From Dyadobacter sp. UC 10 (GTDB taxonomy: Bacteria > Bacteroidota > Bacteroidia > Cytophagales > Spirosomataceae), in the NCBI RefSeq assembly GCF_008369915.1, contig NZ_VSRN01000001.1, positions 1,178,001 to 1,242,000 on the forward strand: DNA of 64,000 nucleotides. Reading direction: 5' to 3'. This document shows, one piece after another, positions 1-8,681 of this stretch. How positions within the stretch are numbered: the stretch's first letter is position 1; each line of letters begins with the position of its first letter. The position numbers and the translations under genes are program-made. Below the pieces are notes generated by a model. The model was not told the origin of the DNA and did no database searches. It saw only the letters and a list, made by a program, of their open reading frames with translations.

Positions 1-70
1 ATGGCGGAACTGGTTGAAAAAAGAGAATCCAGCTCAGATCACCGTTTGGTTTGGGTGAAGGTTGAGCTGG

Positions 71-116
71 ATTAGTCTTCGGCTGCGCTCAGACTGACAT
101 GTCCCTCTGCTTCGCT
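71..116. repeat. Possible REP-like intergenic element
   Basis: A short intergenic stretch with imperfect dyad symmetry: AGTCT at 74-78 pairs with AGACT at 91-95 around a GC-rich core. The phrase CGCTCAGACTGAC resembles short dispersed repeats I associate with Bacteroidota intergenic DNA. That recollection is unverified here and I noticed no second copy in the window. Confidence 0.25.
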
Positions 117-128
117 TTGGAGGACAAT

Positions 129-171
129 GGCGGCGGGCAGCCGGGCGGTCGAGGGGCTATTGCCCGCCGCC
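129..171 (-). terminator. Hairpin at the 3' end of the DUF2723 gene
   Basis: A perfect 11-bp stem: GGCGGCGGGCA (129-139) pairs with TGCCCGCCGCC (161-171), with a 21-nt loop. One arm lies in the last codons of the DUF2723 gene (Gly-Gly-Gly-Gln). No clear U-tract follows on the minus strand, so it may act as an RNA 3'-end stabiliser rather than a classical intrinsic terminator. Confidence 0.45.
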
Positions 172-3132
172 GTACATATTAAATGCGGCCAGGTGTTTCT
201 GGAATATTGTTTCGTACTTCTTGGCGGCAACCTCCTGTTTCGCTTCGCGGCATTCCTGAACGATGATTTGCAGGATATACAGATAAACGTTACTGTCGCG
301 CCGCTTGGTTGTACCGTTTTCTTTTGCCCAGGTCAGCACTTCGTCAGCTCGCAATGCCATTGTATCGGCAATTTTCAAAGCACGGGCAGTTTCTCCCAAA
401 TCAAACAATGGTCCGATAAAGTTGGCCGAGAACTGATCGTAAGGAATGCTTTTATCCGGCATCGTGGCAAGTGATTTGTCAATCGCCTTCTTCGCTTCGT
501 CCTTGCGACCGTCTGCCAGCAGCTGACCTGCCAATCTAAGGAATGCGATCCTGGCTGTGGCTACCGGAGAACCCAGATATGTATTGTCGTAATAGGTGTT
601 CGGATTGTCCAGCTCGCGCCACGACATTTTCGTCATGAGGTTGTTGTACATCACATCCGCATTCACGTAACCATCGCTTGCGCCAGGCACTTTCACAGGC
701 AGCAGCCGGTATGCATAACCTTCTAGCTGCATATATTCTTTCAGGTTCAGATAACTGGATCCACCCAGCGTTGACGAGAAGTAAATGGGACGCTGCCAAT
801 CGTTGGTTGCGATAATATCCAGCATGATCAAATCCGATTTGTACAAATCACCTTTCCCGATCGTCCAGCTGATAGAATCACTTACGAAAGGAACCAGGTC
901 GGATTTAATGATATTCATTTTCTTAACGGCCTCCGCATTGACAGGCAAAAACAATACAGACGAAGGGAGGATCGAGGTCATATCTCCGCTGGTCAACGGA
1001 ACCTGGATCGCCTTATTTTCCTGTTTTACCAGGCCAAGGTATTCTTTCAGGTTAATGCCATTTTTTACGCTTGGGATTTCGTAGAATGGCACAATGTCGT
1101 TTTTACCGAAAGCATAATTGTTTTTATCCAAAGAAATAGGCAGCGCCTCCGAAAGATAAGTTTTACGTTTCATCTGGTCGATATACCAGTCGGTACCAAG
1201 CAAGCTAAGGTTACAAACGCGAACATCCGTACGGAAACCTTCCACTTCCTGAACGTACCAAAGCGGGAAAGTATCGTTATCACCTCCTGTGAACAGGATT
1301 GCATTCGGCGCACAGGAATTCAGGAGGTTTTTGGCAAAATCAACAGAGTGGTAACGGTGGCTGCGGTTATGGTTATCCCAACCTTTTACACCCATAATCA
1401 CAGGTACCACCAGCGAAACGGCCGTAGCAGCTACTGCGCGAGAAGATGCATTGCCCACAAATTTGCTGATCGCATCTGCAATGGCCAAAACGCCGAATCC
1501 AATCCAGATACAGAAGATATAGAACGATCCAACGTAGATATAGTCACGCTCCCGGGGTTCTGTGGGCGGTGAATTCAGGTAAACTACGAGTGCAACCCCA
1601 GTCAGGACAAATAGTAATCCAAGTACCAGCAGGTCACGTTTTTGCCGGAAATACATCATCACAATACCAAACAGCCCGAGTAAAAACGGCAGCATGAAGA
1701 AGTTATCGTGTGCCTTGTTGTTCTCGATCGGCTCGGGATATTTTTTGGTAACGTCCCAGGGAAGCATATTACCCGCACCTTCTTCATCACTTTCACGTCC
1801 GACGAAATTCCAAAGGAAATACCGCCAGTACATGTGTCCGATCTGATAGGAGAACATGAAAGAGAGATTGTGCCCCATGGTCGGCTTCTGCCCTTCGGCT
1901 AGTCCCGTCATTTGCTGGTATAGCTGCGGGTGTCCGGGCTGGGTACTGTACATACGGGGCAGGAGCATGCTGCTGCCTGGCTCGTATTCATATTCCGGTC
2001 TGTAATCGTAGATGACATATTTACCGTTTTGCTTCCGGTACATTGGTGCTCCGCGTTTCTGGCTTACCGGCCGCGAAACAAATGACGGACCGAATAGCAG
2101 AGGGCGGCTTCCATACTGTTCCCTTTTCAGGTAGGAAACGAAGCTAAGCACATCGTTTGGATTGTTTTCGTTGATCGGCGGGTTGTACTCAGCGCGAACC
2201 AGTACCATCAGGTAACTCGCGTAGCCTATCAATACAAAAGCCAGTGAAAGCAAGCCGGTATTTAACAGTACATTACCTTTCTGGTGAGAATAACGAATTC
2301 CCCAGATCAGTGCGCCCAGAAACAGAATGATAAAGAATATAACCCCTGATTTGTAGGGCATGCCAAGCGAGTTGACGAAGAATATTTCAAACTTACCAGC
2401 GATACTCGGCAGCCCGGGAATGATACCTGAATTGATAATTCCCAAAATCACCAAACCGCCAGCAAATGCAAGTATTCCTCCAAAAACGCTTGTTTTTGGG
2501 TATTTCTTGAAATAATAAACCAATGCAAGCGCAGGGATCGTCACCAGGTTCAACAAGTGGACCCCAATTGACAGACCAACCAAATATGCGATCAGGATCA
2601 GCCAGCGATTTTCAGCAGCAGGATCTTCTACACGCTCCCATTTAAATACCGCCCAGATCACGATCGCAGTAAAAAACGACGACATACCATAAACCTCAGC
2701 CTCAACTGCCGAAAACCAAAACGAGTCAGACCAGGTATAAGCCAGCGACCCGATCAATGCTGCCCCGATTACCAGAATGGTATCAGCCGTTGTCAATTCA
2801 CTATCGGATTTGGAAACGAATTTGCGGGCAAGCAATGTAATCGTCCAGAAAAGGAACAGGATCGTAAAGGCGCTGCTCAGCACAGATACCATATTGACCC
2901 AGTAGGCTACATTGGTAAGATCACCAAATGCAAAAAGCGAGAACAGGCGGCCTATTAAAAGAAAAAAGGGTGCTCCCGGGGGGTGGGGCACCTGCAATTT
3001 GAATGCACAGGCAATGAATTCGCCGCAATCCCAAAAACTGGCGGTTCGTTCTACTGTAAGTGCGTATGTGATGAATGCAATTGCGAATACAATCCAACCC
3101 GCAAGGTTGTTGGAACGGTTGAAACGGGTCAT
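157..3132 (-). CDS. DUF2723 (GT117-type) membrane glycosyltransferase with TPR-like tail
   Basis: A 991-residue polytopic membrane protein. The N-terminal segment carries the DUF2723 signature: a first membrane helix (about 12-28), then WDCGEF (34-39, with acidic D35 and E38) and HPPGAPF (50-56). These sit in the first periplasmic loop, as in GT-C O-mannosyltransferases. Many hydrophobic helices follow to about residue 590, then a soluble domain and a helical TPR-like C-terminus (about 880-985). DUF2723 is shared with human TMEM260, a protein O-mannosyltransferase. I infer transfer of a lipid-linked sugar to exported proteins; donor and acceptor cannot be read from the sequence. It appears monocistronic, 134 bp downstream of nothing obvious on its strand, with the ABC permease gene beginning its own unit to the right. 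Confidence 0.85.
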   Translation of the reverse strand: MTRFNRSNNLAGWIVFAIAFITYALTVERTASFWDCGEFIACAFKLQVPHPPGAPFFLLIGRLFSLFAFGDLTNVAYWVNMVSVLSSAFTILFLFWTITLLARKFVSKSDSELTTADTILVIGAALIGSLAYTWSDSFWFSAVEAEVYGMSSFFTAIVIWAVFKWERVEDPAAENRWLILIAYLVGLSIGVHLLNLVTIPALALVYYFKKYPKTSVFGGILAFAGGLVILGIINSGIIPGLPSIAGKFEIFFVNSLGMPYKSGVIFFIILFLGALIWGIRYSHQKGNVLLNTGLLSLAFVLIGYASYLMVLVRAEYNPPINENNPNDVLSFVSYLKREQYGSRPLLFGPSFVSRPVSQKRGAPMYRKQNGKYVIYDYRPEYEYEPGSSMLLPRMYSTQPGHPQLYQQMTGLAEGQKPTMGHNLSFMFSYQIGHMYWRYFLWNFVGRESDEEGAGNMLPWDVTKKYPEPIENNKAHDNFFMLPFLLGLFGIVMMYFRQKRDLLVLGLLFVLTGVALVVYLNSPPTEPRERDYIYVGSFYIFCIWIGFGVLAIADAISKFVGNASSRAVAATAVSLVVPVIMGVKGWDNHNRSHRYHSVDFAKNLLNSCAPNAILFTGGDNDTFPLWYVQEVEGFRTDVRVCNLSLLGTDWYIDQMKRKTYLSEALPISLDKNNYAFGKNDIVPFYEIPSVKNGINLKEYLGLVKQENKAIQVPLTSGDMTSILPSSVLFLPVNAEAVKKMNIIKSDLVPFVSDSISWTIGKGDLYKSDLIMLDIIATNDWQRPIYFSSTLGGSSYLNLKEYMQLEGYAYRLLPVKVPGASDGYVNADVMYNNLMTKMSWRELDNPNTYYDNTYLGSPVATARIAFLRLAGQLLADGRKDEAKKAIDKSLATMPDKSIPYDQFSANFIGPLFDLGETARALKIADTMALRADEVLTWAKENGTTKRRDSNVYLYILQIIVQECREAKQEVAAKKYETIFQKHLAAFNMYGGGQ

Positions 3133-3266
3133 CTGAGAGACAGTAAATTAGAAAAAGTTATATGCAAAGATGGTAACTCTTTTGGAGCAGTTTTATCAAT
3201 GATCGGCCAAAATTAGCAAAATTACCACAAGGTCAAGATTTTCCGTCTCTTAAAAAGTGTTAAGAA

Positions 3267-4592
3267 CTATTTGTAAAAAATCCACTTGGCGAGCTCTTTA
3301 TAAGTGACTTTTTTTCCGTACATCAGGATACCGACCCGATAAATGCGCGCTGCAAGCCAGGTGGTGCCCATAAAACCGATCACCAGCAAGAGCATCGACA
3401 GGGCGATCTCCCACGCCGGTACGCCAAACGGGATTCGTACCATCATGATGATTGGTGAGGTGAAAGGGATAATCGACGTCCAGAAAGCGAGGCTGCCATC
3501 CGGGTCGCGCAGCACAAACTGTGCAAATACAAATGAAAATATGATCGGCAGCGTGATCGGAAGCATAAACTGCTGTGTATCCGCGTCGTTATCAACAGCC
3601 GCTCCAACAGCGCCGAACAACGCACTGTACAATAAATATCCACCCAGATAGTAGAACAGAAAACAGCCGATAATCAGGGGAAGGTTCAGGCTGCTTACCG
3701 CGCCCAGAATTTCGGTCATAGGGTTTTCCACATTACTTCCAGGCACACCCTTTGATGGCATTCCGTTCTGCATTTTTTCCATTTCCTGCTGTACCTGCGG
3801 CGATTCTTTTGAGATCTGACTGCTCACGATCGCAGAAGTGGCGCTCGTCAAAGCGGTTGTTAAAATGATCCAGAGCAAAAACTGTGTCAGCCCCACCAGC
3901 GCGACACCAATGATCTTACCGAGCATCAGCTGAAAAGGCTTGACGGATGATATAATCACTTCGACAATGCGGCTCGTTTTTTCCTCGGTAATTCCCCGCA
4001 TTACCTGCGTCCCGTAAATAAAAACGGACATATAGATCAGAAAAGCACAGACCCCGCCTATTGCAGTGGCAGCTGCCGAGCTGCTGTTTTTTTCGCCTTC
4101 TTCACTGAGACTGATCGTTTCCGAATTCACATTAACCCGCGAATCTTCCAGGATTTTGTGCGTAATTCCTGCTTCCGAGAGCTTGATATCTTCAATTTCC
4201 TTCTCAATTACCTTTTCAATTTCCGATTTAAGGTCCATGCTGACATTCTTGGAGGCATAAATCCGCACTGATTTTGGCTCTTTGATCACATTTTTAGGAA
4301 TGTAAACCAATGCATTTGCATCCGTTTTCCGGAAGTCTGCTTTCGCAGAGTCAATATTCCCATCGATAAAAGTGAAAGCGAGTGTCTCGGAATTTTTAAA
4401 CTCGCTCCGGAACAATCCGCTCTCGTCAAGTACCTGCACCGTTTTGGTGTCGACCGAGCCGATAGCGACCCAGATCACCGCCGCGTAGAAGCCAACAAAA
4501 AGCAAAGGGCCGAGCAGGGTCATGACCAAAAACGACTTCTTTTTGACCCGGACCAGGTATTCTCTTTTAATTACAAGGAAAATATTTCGCAT
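3267..4592 (-). CDS. ABC-2 type transporter permease (NatB-like)
   Basis: 441 residues. One N-terminal membrane helix (about 24-46) is followed by a long extracytoplasmic domain (about 50-175) and then five or six further helices to the C-terminus. This is the layout of the ABC2_membrane_3/NatB family, which exports ions, drugs or peptides. The ATPase partner gene lies 30 bp upstream on the same strand (4623-5537), so the two form an operon and presumably one exporter. A low-complexity Gln/Met/Ser-rich loop occurs around residues 265-290. Substrate unknown. No terminator was obvious in the 134 bp between its stop and the DUF2723 start. Confidence 0.85.
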   Translation of the reverse strand: MRNIFLVIKREYLVRVKKKSFLVMTLLGPLLFVGFYAAVIWVAIGSVDTKTVQVLDESGLFRSEFKNSETLAFTFIDGNIDSAKADFRKTDANALVYIPKNVIKEPKSVRIYASKNVSMDLKSEIEKVIEKEIEDIKLSEAGITHKILEDSRVNVNSETISLSEEGEKNSSSAAATAIGGVCAFLIYMSVFIYGTQVMRGITEEKTSRIVEVIISSVKPFQLMLGKIIGVALVGLTQFLLWIILTTALTSATSAIVSSQISKESPQVQQEMEKMQNGMPSKGVPGSNVENPMTEILGAVSSLNLPLIIGCFLFYYLGGYLLYSALFGAVGAAVDNDADTQQFMLPITLPIIFSFVFAQFVLRDPDGSLAFWTSIIPFTSPIIMMVRIPFGVPAWEIALSMLLLVIGFMGTTWLAARIYRVGILMYGKKVTYKELAKWIFYK

Positions 4593-4622
4593 TGTGAAGG
4601 TTTTTAGATGATTAAGTGACTG

Positions 4623-5537
4623 TCAGGCCTCAGGCACTTCGTTGACGGAACGCATGAAAATTTCGCTCATACTCGGGATATTCTCTCCGAAAGACCTGAT
4701 CTCGATATTCGGTAACAGACTGGCGAGCAATTCATTGGGACTTCTGTTTTCTTCCAGATGAATAGTTGCGCGGCGATATTCATTTTCGAGTTCCTTTTCC
4801 GCTGATATTTCGTAAAAGCCACTCAATCCAGTCAATGAGCCGCGGTACTCTACAAAATAGGTATGCGTTTTAAATTGCTCCTTAATTTCGTTTTTCGGCC
4901 CGTCCAGCACTTTTTTCGACTTATGTATCAATGCAATATGATCGCAAAGTTCTTCCACCGTTTCCATTCTGTGGGTTGAAAAAATGATCGTGCTTCCTTT
5001 TTGTTTCAGCTCCAGGATCTCATCGCGGATCAGGTTCGCATTGATAGGGTCGAAACCGGAGAAAGGCTCATCAAGAATAATGAGGTCAGGTTCGTGGAGC
5101 ACGGTAGAGACGAACTGTACCTTTTGCTGCATACCCTTGGAAAGGTCCGATACGCTTTTGTCCCACCAGGTTTTAATATCGAATTTGATAAACCAGACCT
5201 TTAACTTCTCTAACGCCTCCTTTTGTGATAATCCCTTTAACTGCGCGAGGTAAAGAAGCTGATCGCCCACTTTCATTTTCTTATAGAGCCCACGCTCCTC
5301 AGGAAGATAGCCGATACGCGAAATGTGACTGTCATTAAGTCTCTGCCCGTCAAACAATATTTCCCCTTTATCTGGCCCGGTAATCTGATTGATAATGCGG
5401 ATCAGTGAAGTTTTCCCCGCACCGTTCGGCCCAAGCAGACCGAAGATCTTACCCCTCGGAATGGAAATGCTTACGTCGTCGAGGGCAATATGGTTGGAAT
5501 ACTCTTTTGTAACATTCCTGACTTCAATGATATTCAT
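4623..5537 (-). CDS. ABC transporter ATP-binding protein (NatA-like)
   Basis: 304 residues with a complete nucleotide-binding domain: Walker A GPNGAGKTS (36-44), signature LSKGMQQ (132-138), Walker B LIILDEP (152-158) and a His switch in STHRME near residue 190. The C-terminal 80 residues resemble the DUF4162-type extension of drug- and sodium-export ATPases. It powers the permease encoded 30 bp downstream. Energy coupling by ATP hydrolysis is established for the family; the transported compound is not predictable from sequence. Confidence 0.9.
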   Translation of the reverse strand: MNIIEVRNVTKEYSNHIALDDVSISIPRGKIFGLLGPNGAGKTSLIRIINQITGPDKGEILFDGQRLNDSHISRIGYLPEERGLYKKMKVGDQLLYLAQLKGLSQKEALEKLKVWFIKFDIKTWWDKSVSDLSKGMQQKVQFVSTVLHEPDLIILDEPFSGFDPINANLIRDEILELKQKGSTIIFSTHRMETVEELCDHIALIHKSKKVLDGPKNEIKEQFKTHTYFVEYRGSLTGLSGFYEISAEKELENEYRRATIHLEENRSPNELLASLLPNIEIRSFGENIPSMSEIFMRSVNEVPEA

Positions 5538-5631
5538 AAGTTGAGAAATCCGTGATTATGCCCCAAATATGCAAAGTAGAGGGGTATGATTAAAGTTACA
5601 AGTAAGAAAGCGCATTTTGGCTGATTAGTGG

Positions 5632-5664
5632 TAAAAATAAAAAAGCGGGCGGAAACCGCTCGCT
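5632..5664 (-). terminator. Intrinsic terminator of the 145-residue membrane protein gene
   Basis: Read on the minus strand: GCGAGCGG, a short TTTC loop, CCGCCCGC, then a run of T. The stem is eight pairs with one mismatch. It lies 25 bp past the stop of the gene ending at 5690 and before the ABC ATPase gene, separating the two units. Confidence 0.7.
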
Positions 5665-5689
5665 CGATGAAATAACCTCAGGATAAATG

Positions 5690-6127
5690 CTAGTGCACGT
5701 ACTTTTCCCGGATTTGAAACAGAACCCAGAAACCTACAATCGCCCCGACCACGGCTCCAAAAATGCTCAGCTGGATCAAATTACTTAGGATACCAATCAG
5801 CAATGCATAATAAAGCAGGTTCCAGCCGGCACGCCTCCTGGCACGCAGCGGCGAAAACGACATTAAATACATAATAAGGGTAATGACTCCGAGTGCGACA
5901 CCAAGGTAAAAGTTAAAGCCAATTCCCGGCGCAACTGCCCCCAGCCCCACCGCCGCACCGCCAAAACCAAACGCGACCAGCAGGCCAAAAACCGCAATAC
6001 CAGAAAGGACAAGAATAAAATAAGGACCGTACTCGACCAGAAACTCTTTGACAGATTCCGAAAAGGGAGGGAATTTACCAAGGAAAATAGGTTCCAGTTC
6101 CTTTTCCAAAAGTAATTTTGATTCCAT
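5690..6127 (-). CDS. Small integral membrane protein, function unknown
   Basis: 145 residues, not assigned to a family. A charged N-terminus (1-28, Leu/Glu-rich) precedes four predicted membrane helices at about 33-53 (Gly/Ala-rich), 62-85, 98-115 and 117-137. The C-terminus REKYVH should be cytoplasmic. The repeated Gly-Phe-Gly-Gly and Ala-Val-Gly-Leu small-residue pattern in the first hairpin suggests tight helix packing. It has its own downstream terminator and no close same-strand partner (143 bp to the next gene upstream), so it is probably monocistronic. Hydrophobicity and codon context support a real gene. Confidence 0.7.
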   Translation of the reverse strand: MESKLLLEKELEPIFLGKFPPFSESVKEFLVEYGPYFILVLSGIAVFGLLVAFGFGGAAVGLGAVAPGIGFNFYLGVALGVITLIMYLMSFSPLRARRRAGWNLLYYALLIGILSNLIQLSIFGAVVGAIVGFWVLFQIREKYVH

Positions 6128-6270
6128 AGGGCTACTTTTTTTTGTTGGTTATTTAATAACAATAATTAAAACTAATCATATTACTTTCAAACCAGCTGCC
6201 TCGGTCTGCCTCATCCTGCGATTGTTTAGCAAGCGGTAAAGAATTGCTGTAAACGAGCAAGAAACCTAAA

Positions 6271-6675
6271 TCAATCCTCCGGGTACGGCACAAAAACGAA
6301 GCCGGAAAATTCACCGATCAGCGCAAAAAGGCAGCAATATTCGTCCGGGTTTTTGAAGTTTTCCGTAAACATCAGAACCGACTCCTCTCCGATCAACTTC
6401 CGGTCTACAAATTCCTGCATATAAGAAGCGCGGTACACATAAAGATTTGTGAGTTCCTGCGAATCGATTAGCAAAGCACCGATCTGCAATTCATTATTGG
6501 TGACGGCGAAGATCGGATAATCCGAAAAACCGCGTTTGCGGATCTGGTACGAAGCCTCTTTCAGCTGGTCGGCCACTTTGATAAAATCCTGAGATATATA
6601 ACCCATCAACTTCTGATTCAATTCCGGAGAATTGGCATCATCCATCAGGACATTTTCGTTGCTGTTGTTGATCAT
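6271..6675 (-). CDS. Conserved-type small cytoplasmic protein, unknown
   Basis: 134 residues, acidic, without signal peptide or membrane helices. It contains an amphipathic segment (about 25-50: DFIKVADQLKEASYQIRKRG) followed by alternating beta-like stretches (YPIFAVTN, LQIGALLID, VLMFTENF, CLFALIGEFSGFVFVPY). This suggests a compact alpha/beta fold. I do not recognise a named family. The gene lies between the repeat-bearing spacer 6676-6874 and the 145-residue membrane protein gene. Start chosen at the ATG at 6675, the first in frame. Confidence 0.65.
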   Translation of the reverse strand: MINNSNENVLMDDANSPELNQKLMGYISQDFIKVADQLKEASYQIRKRGFSDYPIFAVTNNELQIGALLIDSQELTNLYVYRASYMQEFVDRKLIGEESVLMFTENFKNPDEYCCLFALIGEFSGFVFVPYPED

Positions 6676-6684
6676 TGTTTGTTG

Positions 6685-6871
6685 GCTATTAGCTGTTAGC
6701 CATTAGCTTTTGGCTGTTAGCTTTTTAAAAATTAATATAATACTTGATGGCAATAGTTATTAACTGTCAGCCACTTATCTACCGGGCTGATCGGTAAAAC
6801 CATTTATTAAACACTCAAAGTCAAAACTATCAGCCGGGAGCTAACAGCTAATAGCAAAAAGCCAAAAGCTA
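6685..6871. repeat. Spaced inverted repeats flanking a 140-bp intergenic core
   Basis: GCTATTAGCTGTTAGC (6685-6700) recurs as its reverse complement at 6840-6855. A second pair, TAGCTTTTGGCT (6704-6715), recurs inverted at 6860-6871. Both arms are built from degenerate units resembling GCTNTTAGC. The right arm abuts the stop codon of the alanine-dehydrogenase-like gene, so the element fills almost the whole spacer between two minus-strand genes. Confidence 0.6.
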
Positions 6872-6874
6872 TCC

Positions 6875-8101
6875 CTACATCCTCGCAGCCAGCAACAACG
6901 TCAGATCTTTGTACCTCATGTTGAAACTTCTGGCGATGTGTGAGTTGGTGAGCGTTCCTTTGTGGCAGTAAACTCCCTTCATAAACCAACGGTTGGCATA
7001 AATCATTTCTTCAATGCCTCCAATTGTTCCGGTTTGCAGCAAAAATGGCAGAAAAACATTACTTAAAGCATTACTGGCCGTATGTGCAACCCGAGACGGG
7101 ATATTAGGAACACAGTAATGGATTACGTCATTATAGCGGAAAATCGGGTTTTTATGTGTGGTCATTCTTGAAGTTTCAAATGATCCGCCCTGATCGATGC
7201 TAACGTCAATGATTACCGAGCCCGGTTTCATTTTCGACACCATTTCTTTGGTTACTACAAGCGGGCTAACTCCATTTTCGGCACGCATGGTGCCAATCAC
7301 AACATCTGCCCTCGCAATAGCCTCTGCAAGTATATCCGAATCGATGATTGAAGTGTAAAGATTCTGTCCGATCGCGTATTTGAGTCGTTGCAGCCGGTAA
7401 ATGTGTTTGTCAAAAACTTTAATATCCGCACCGACGCTGATCGCCGCGCGGGTAGCATATTCGGAAACAGTACCTGCTCCAAGAATAACGATCTTAGTCG
7501 GCGGGACTCCGGTGATGCCACCTAAAATGATCCCCCTGCCTCCATTGGGGGTTGACAGGTACTCGGCAGCAATCAGCAGCACGGTACTTCCGGCTATTTC
7601 CCCCATAGCCCGGATAATAGGCTTGCCCCCCACCTTATCTTCAATCAGTTCATAGCTGATACCTGTAATTTTCTGCTCATTCAGTTTTTCGAAATATGGC
7701 TTTTCGAGTGCAGGCAGATTGAGAGCGGATATCAGCGTGGTACCCGATTTGATGTACCGGAATTCCTCTTCTACCAGGGGTTCAATTTTGAGAATAACCT
7801 TGGCCTGGTAAACTTCCTCCGCGCTCTGAACAATTTTCGCCCCCGCCTCGCTGTATTCATGGTCCGACAGGTTGGCCCCTTTTCCTGCGTCGCGTTCCAC
7901 CCATACTTCATGCCCGTTCCTGACAAGGATACCGACGGCGTCGGGTGTCAGCGCGATCCTGTTTTCCTGTAAAGAAACTTCCTTCGGCAGACCAATATGC
8001 AATGCATTCTGATCCTTTTTTACAGCCATTAATGATTCCTGCGGATACAAAATCGACTGCTTGGCTAGCTCTTCAAAGCCGGTAATCTGTGGTTGCGCCA
8101 T
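6875..8101 (-). CDS. Alanine dehydrogenase/PNT-superfamily oxidoreductase
   Basis: 408 residues with both AlaDh_PNT domains. The N-terminal part contains LPKEVSLQENRIALTP (38-53), the pattern with Arg48 that binds pyruvate in alanine dehydrogenases, and Lys105 in ILKIEPL matches the catalytic lysine. The NAD-binding half has the Rossmann glycines ILGAG (206-210) and the conserved IDQGG stretch. The catalytic histidine of characterised enzymes (TYLHLA motif) is replaced here by Asn128 in SALNLP, so L-alanine as substrate is uncertain. It lies 31 bp downstream of tsaE (62 bp from the preferred tsaE start to the tsaE end is not involved) and is probably cotranscribed with it. Named alanine dehydrogenase by similarity only. 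Confidence 0.75.
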   Translation of the reverse strand: MAQPQITGFEELAKQSILYPQESLMAVKKDQNALHIGLPKEVSLQENRIALTPDAVGILVRNGHEVWVERDAGKGANLSDHEYSEAGAKIVQSAEEVYQAKVILKIEPLVEEEFRYIKSGTTLISALNLPALEKPYFEKLNEQKITGISYELIEDKVGGKPIIRAMGEIAGSTVLLIAAEYLSTPNGGRGIILGGITGVPPTKIVILGAGTVSEYATRAAISVGADIKVFDKHIYRLQRLKYAIGQNLYTSIIDSDILAEAIARADVVIGTMRAENGVSPLVVTKEMVSKMKPGSVIIDVSIDQGGSFETSRMTTHKNPIFRYNDVIHYCVPNIPSRVAHTASNALSNVFLPFLLQTGTIGGIEEMIYANRWFMKGVYCHKGTLTNSHIARSFNMRYKDLTLLLAARM

Positions 8102-8132
8102 TGAATGAAGAAAGTAAATCTATAAATGCCTT

Positions 8133-8564
8133 CTATGCTTTTGCTACTTCTAATATTCGCATGCCGTTTTCGTCTGCCCGCAGGTTCAGGTACAGATACG
8201 CGGCTGGCCAAAGCGACTCTATTTTTCCAGGCCATTCTACAAAACAGTAGGCCCCTGAATCAAAATATTCTTCAATACCCATATCCAGCGCTTCCGTTTC
8301 ATCTTTGATCCTGTAAAAATCAAAATGATAGACAGGATTCCCTTCGGCCACATATTCATTTACAAGTGAAAACGTCGGACTATGCACGTTAGATCCGACA
8401 CCCAGATACTTGCAAAGTGCCTTGATCAGTGTTGTCTTACCTGCACCCATATGTCCCTCAAACAGCCAAACGGGCGTGTCTTTTCCTAATTTAAAAAGTT
8501 CGGAAGATACTTTTTCCAGTTCATCGAGGGTATTGAAATGAATTGTGACAGGCAGATCCTTCAT
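8133..8564 (-). CDS. tsaE: tRNA threonylcarbamoyladenosine biosynthesis ATPase TsaE
   Basis: 143 residues from the ATG at 8564; an in-frame GTG five codons upstream is less likely. Walker A GHMGAGKT lies at 37-44. The family features HSPTFSLVNEY, FDFYRI and VEWPG follow in order. TsaE binds ATP and works with TsaB and TsaD to place t6A at position 37 of ANN-decoding tRNAs. Length is typical of the family. It is the first gene of a likely two-gene unit with the alanine-dehydrogenase-like gene 31 bp downstream. Confidence 0.93.
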   Translation of the reverse strand: MKDLPVTIHFNTLDELEKVSSELFKLGKDTPVWLFEGHMGAGKTTLIKALCKYLGVGSNVHSPTFSLVNEYVAEGNPVYHFDFYRIKDETEALDMGIEEYFDSGAYCFVEWPGKIESLWPAAYLYLNLRADENGMRILEVAKA

Positions 8565-8628
8565 TTTGCAAAAATACACAATTTGAAAGAACCGGGATGT
8601 ATTGTCAAATGTGATCTTGCGTTAAAAC

Positions 8629-8664
8629 AAAAAAAACCGGAGCCCGATAAGGATCTCCGGTTTT
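8629..8664 (-). terminator. Bidirectional-looking terminator
   Basis: CCGGAG (8637-8642) pairs with CTCCGG (8655-8660). It has a long A-run on the left, which becomes the U-tract on the minus strand, and TTTT on the right. It lies 18 bp past the stop of the Gfo/Idh/MocA gene ending at 8682 and ends that minus-strand transcript before tsaE. Confidence 0.8.
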
Positions 8665-8681
8665 GAATAAATGTACTGTGT

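Noticed and set aside
1..75. Possible 3' end of a plus-strand gene entering from the left edge
   Set aside because: Two frames are open here (stops at 55-57 and 73-75) and neither gives enough sequence to identify a protein, so no feature is claimed.
8569..8576. Perfect -7-like TATTTTTG next to tsaE
   Set aside because: It lies only a few bases before the ATG, so transcription would start inside the gene, and no -33 is seen.
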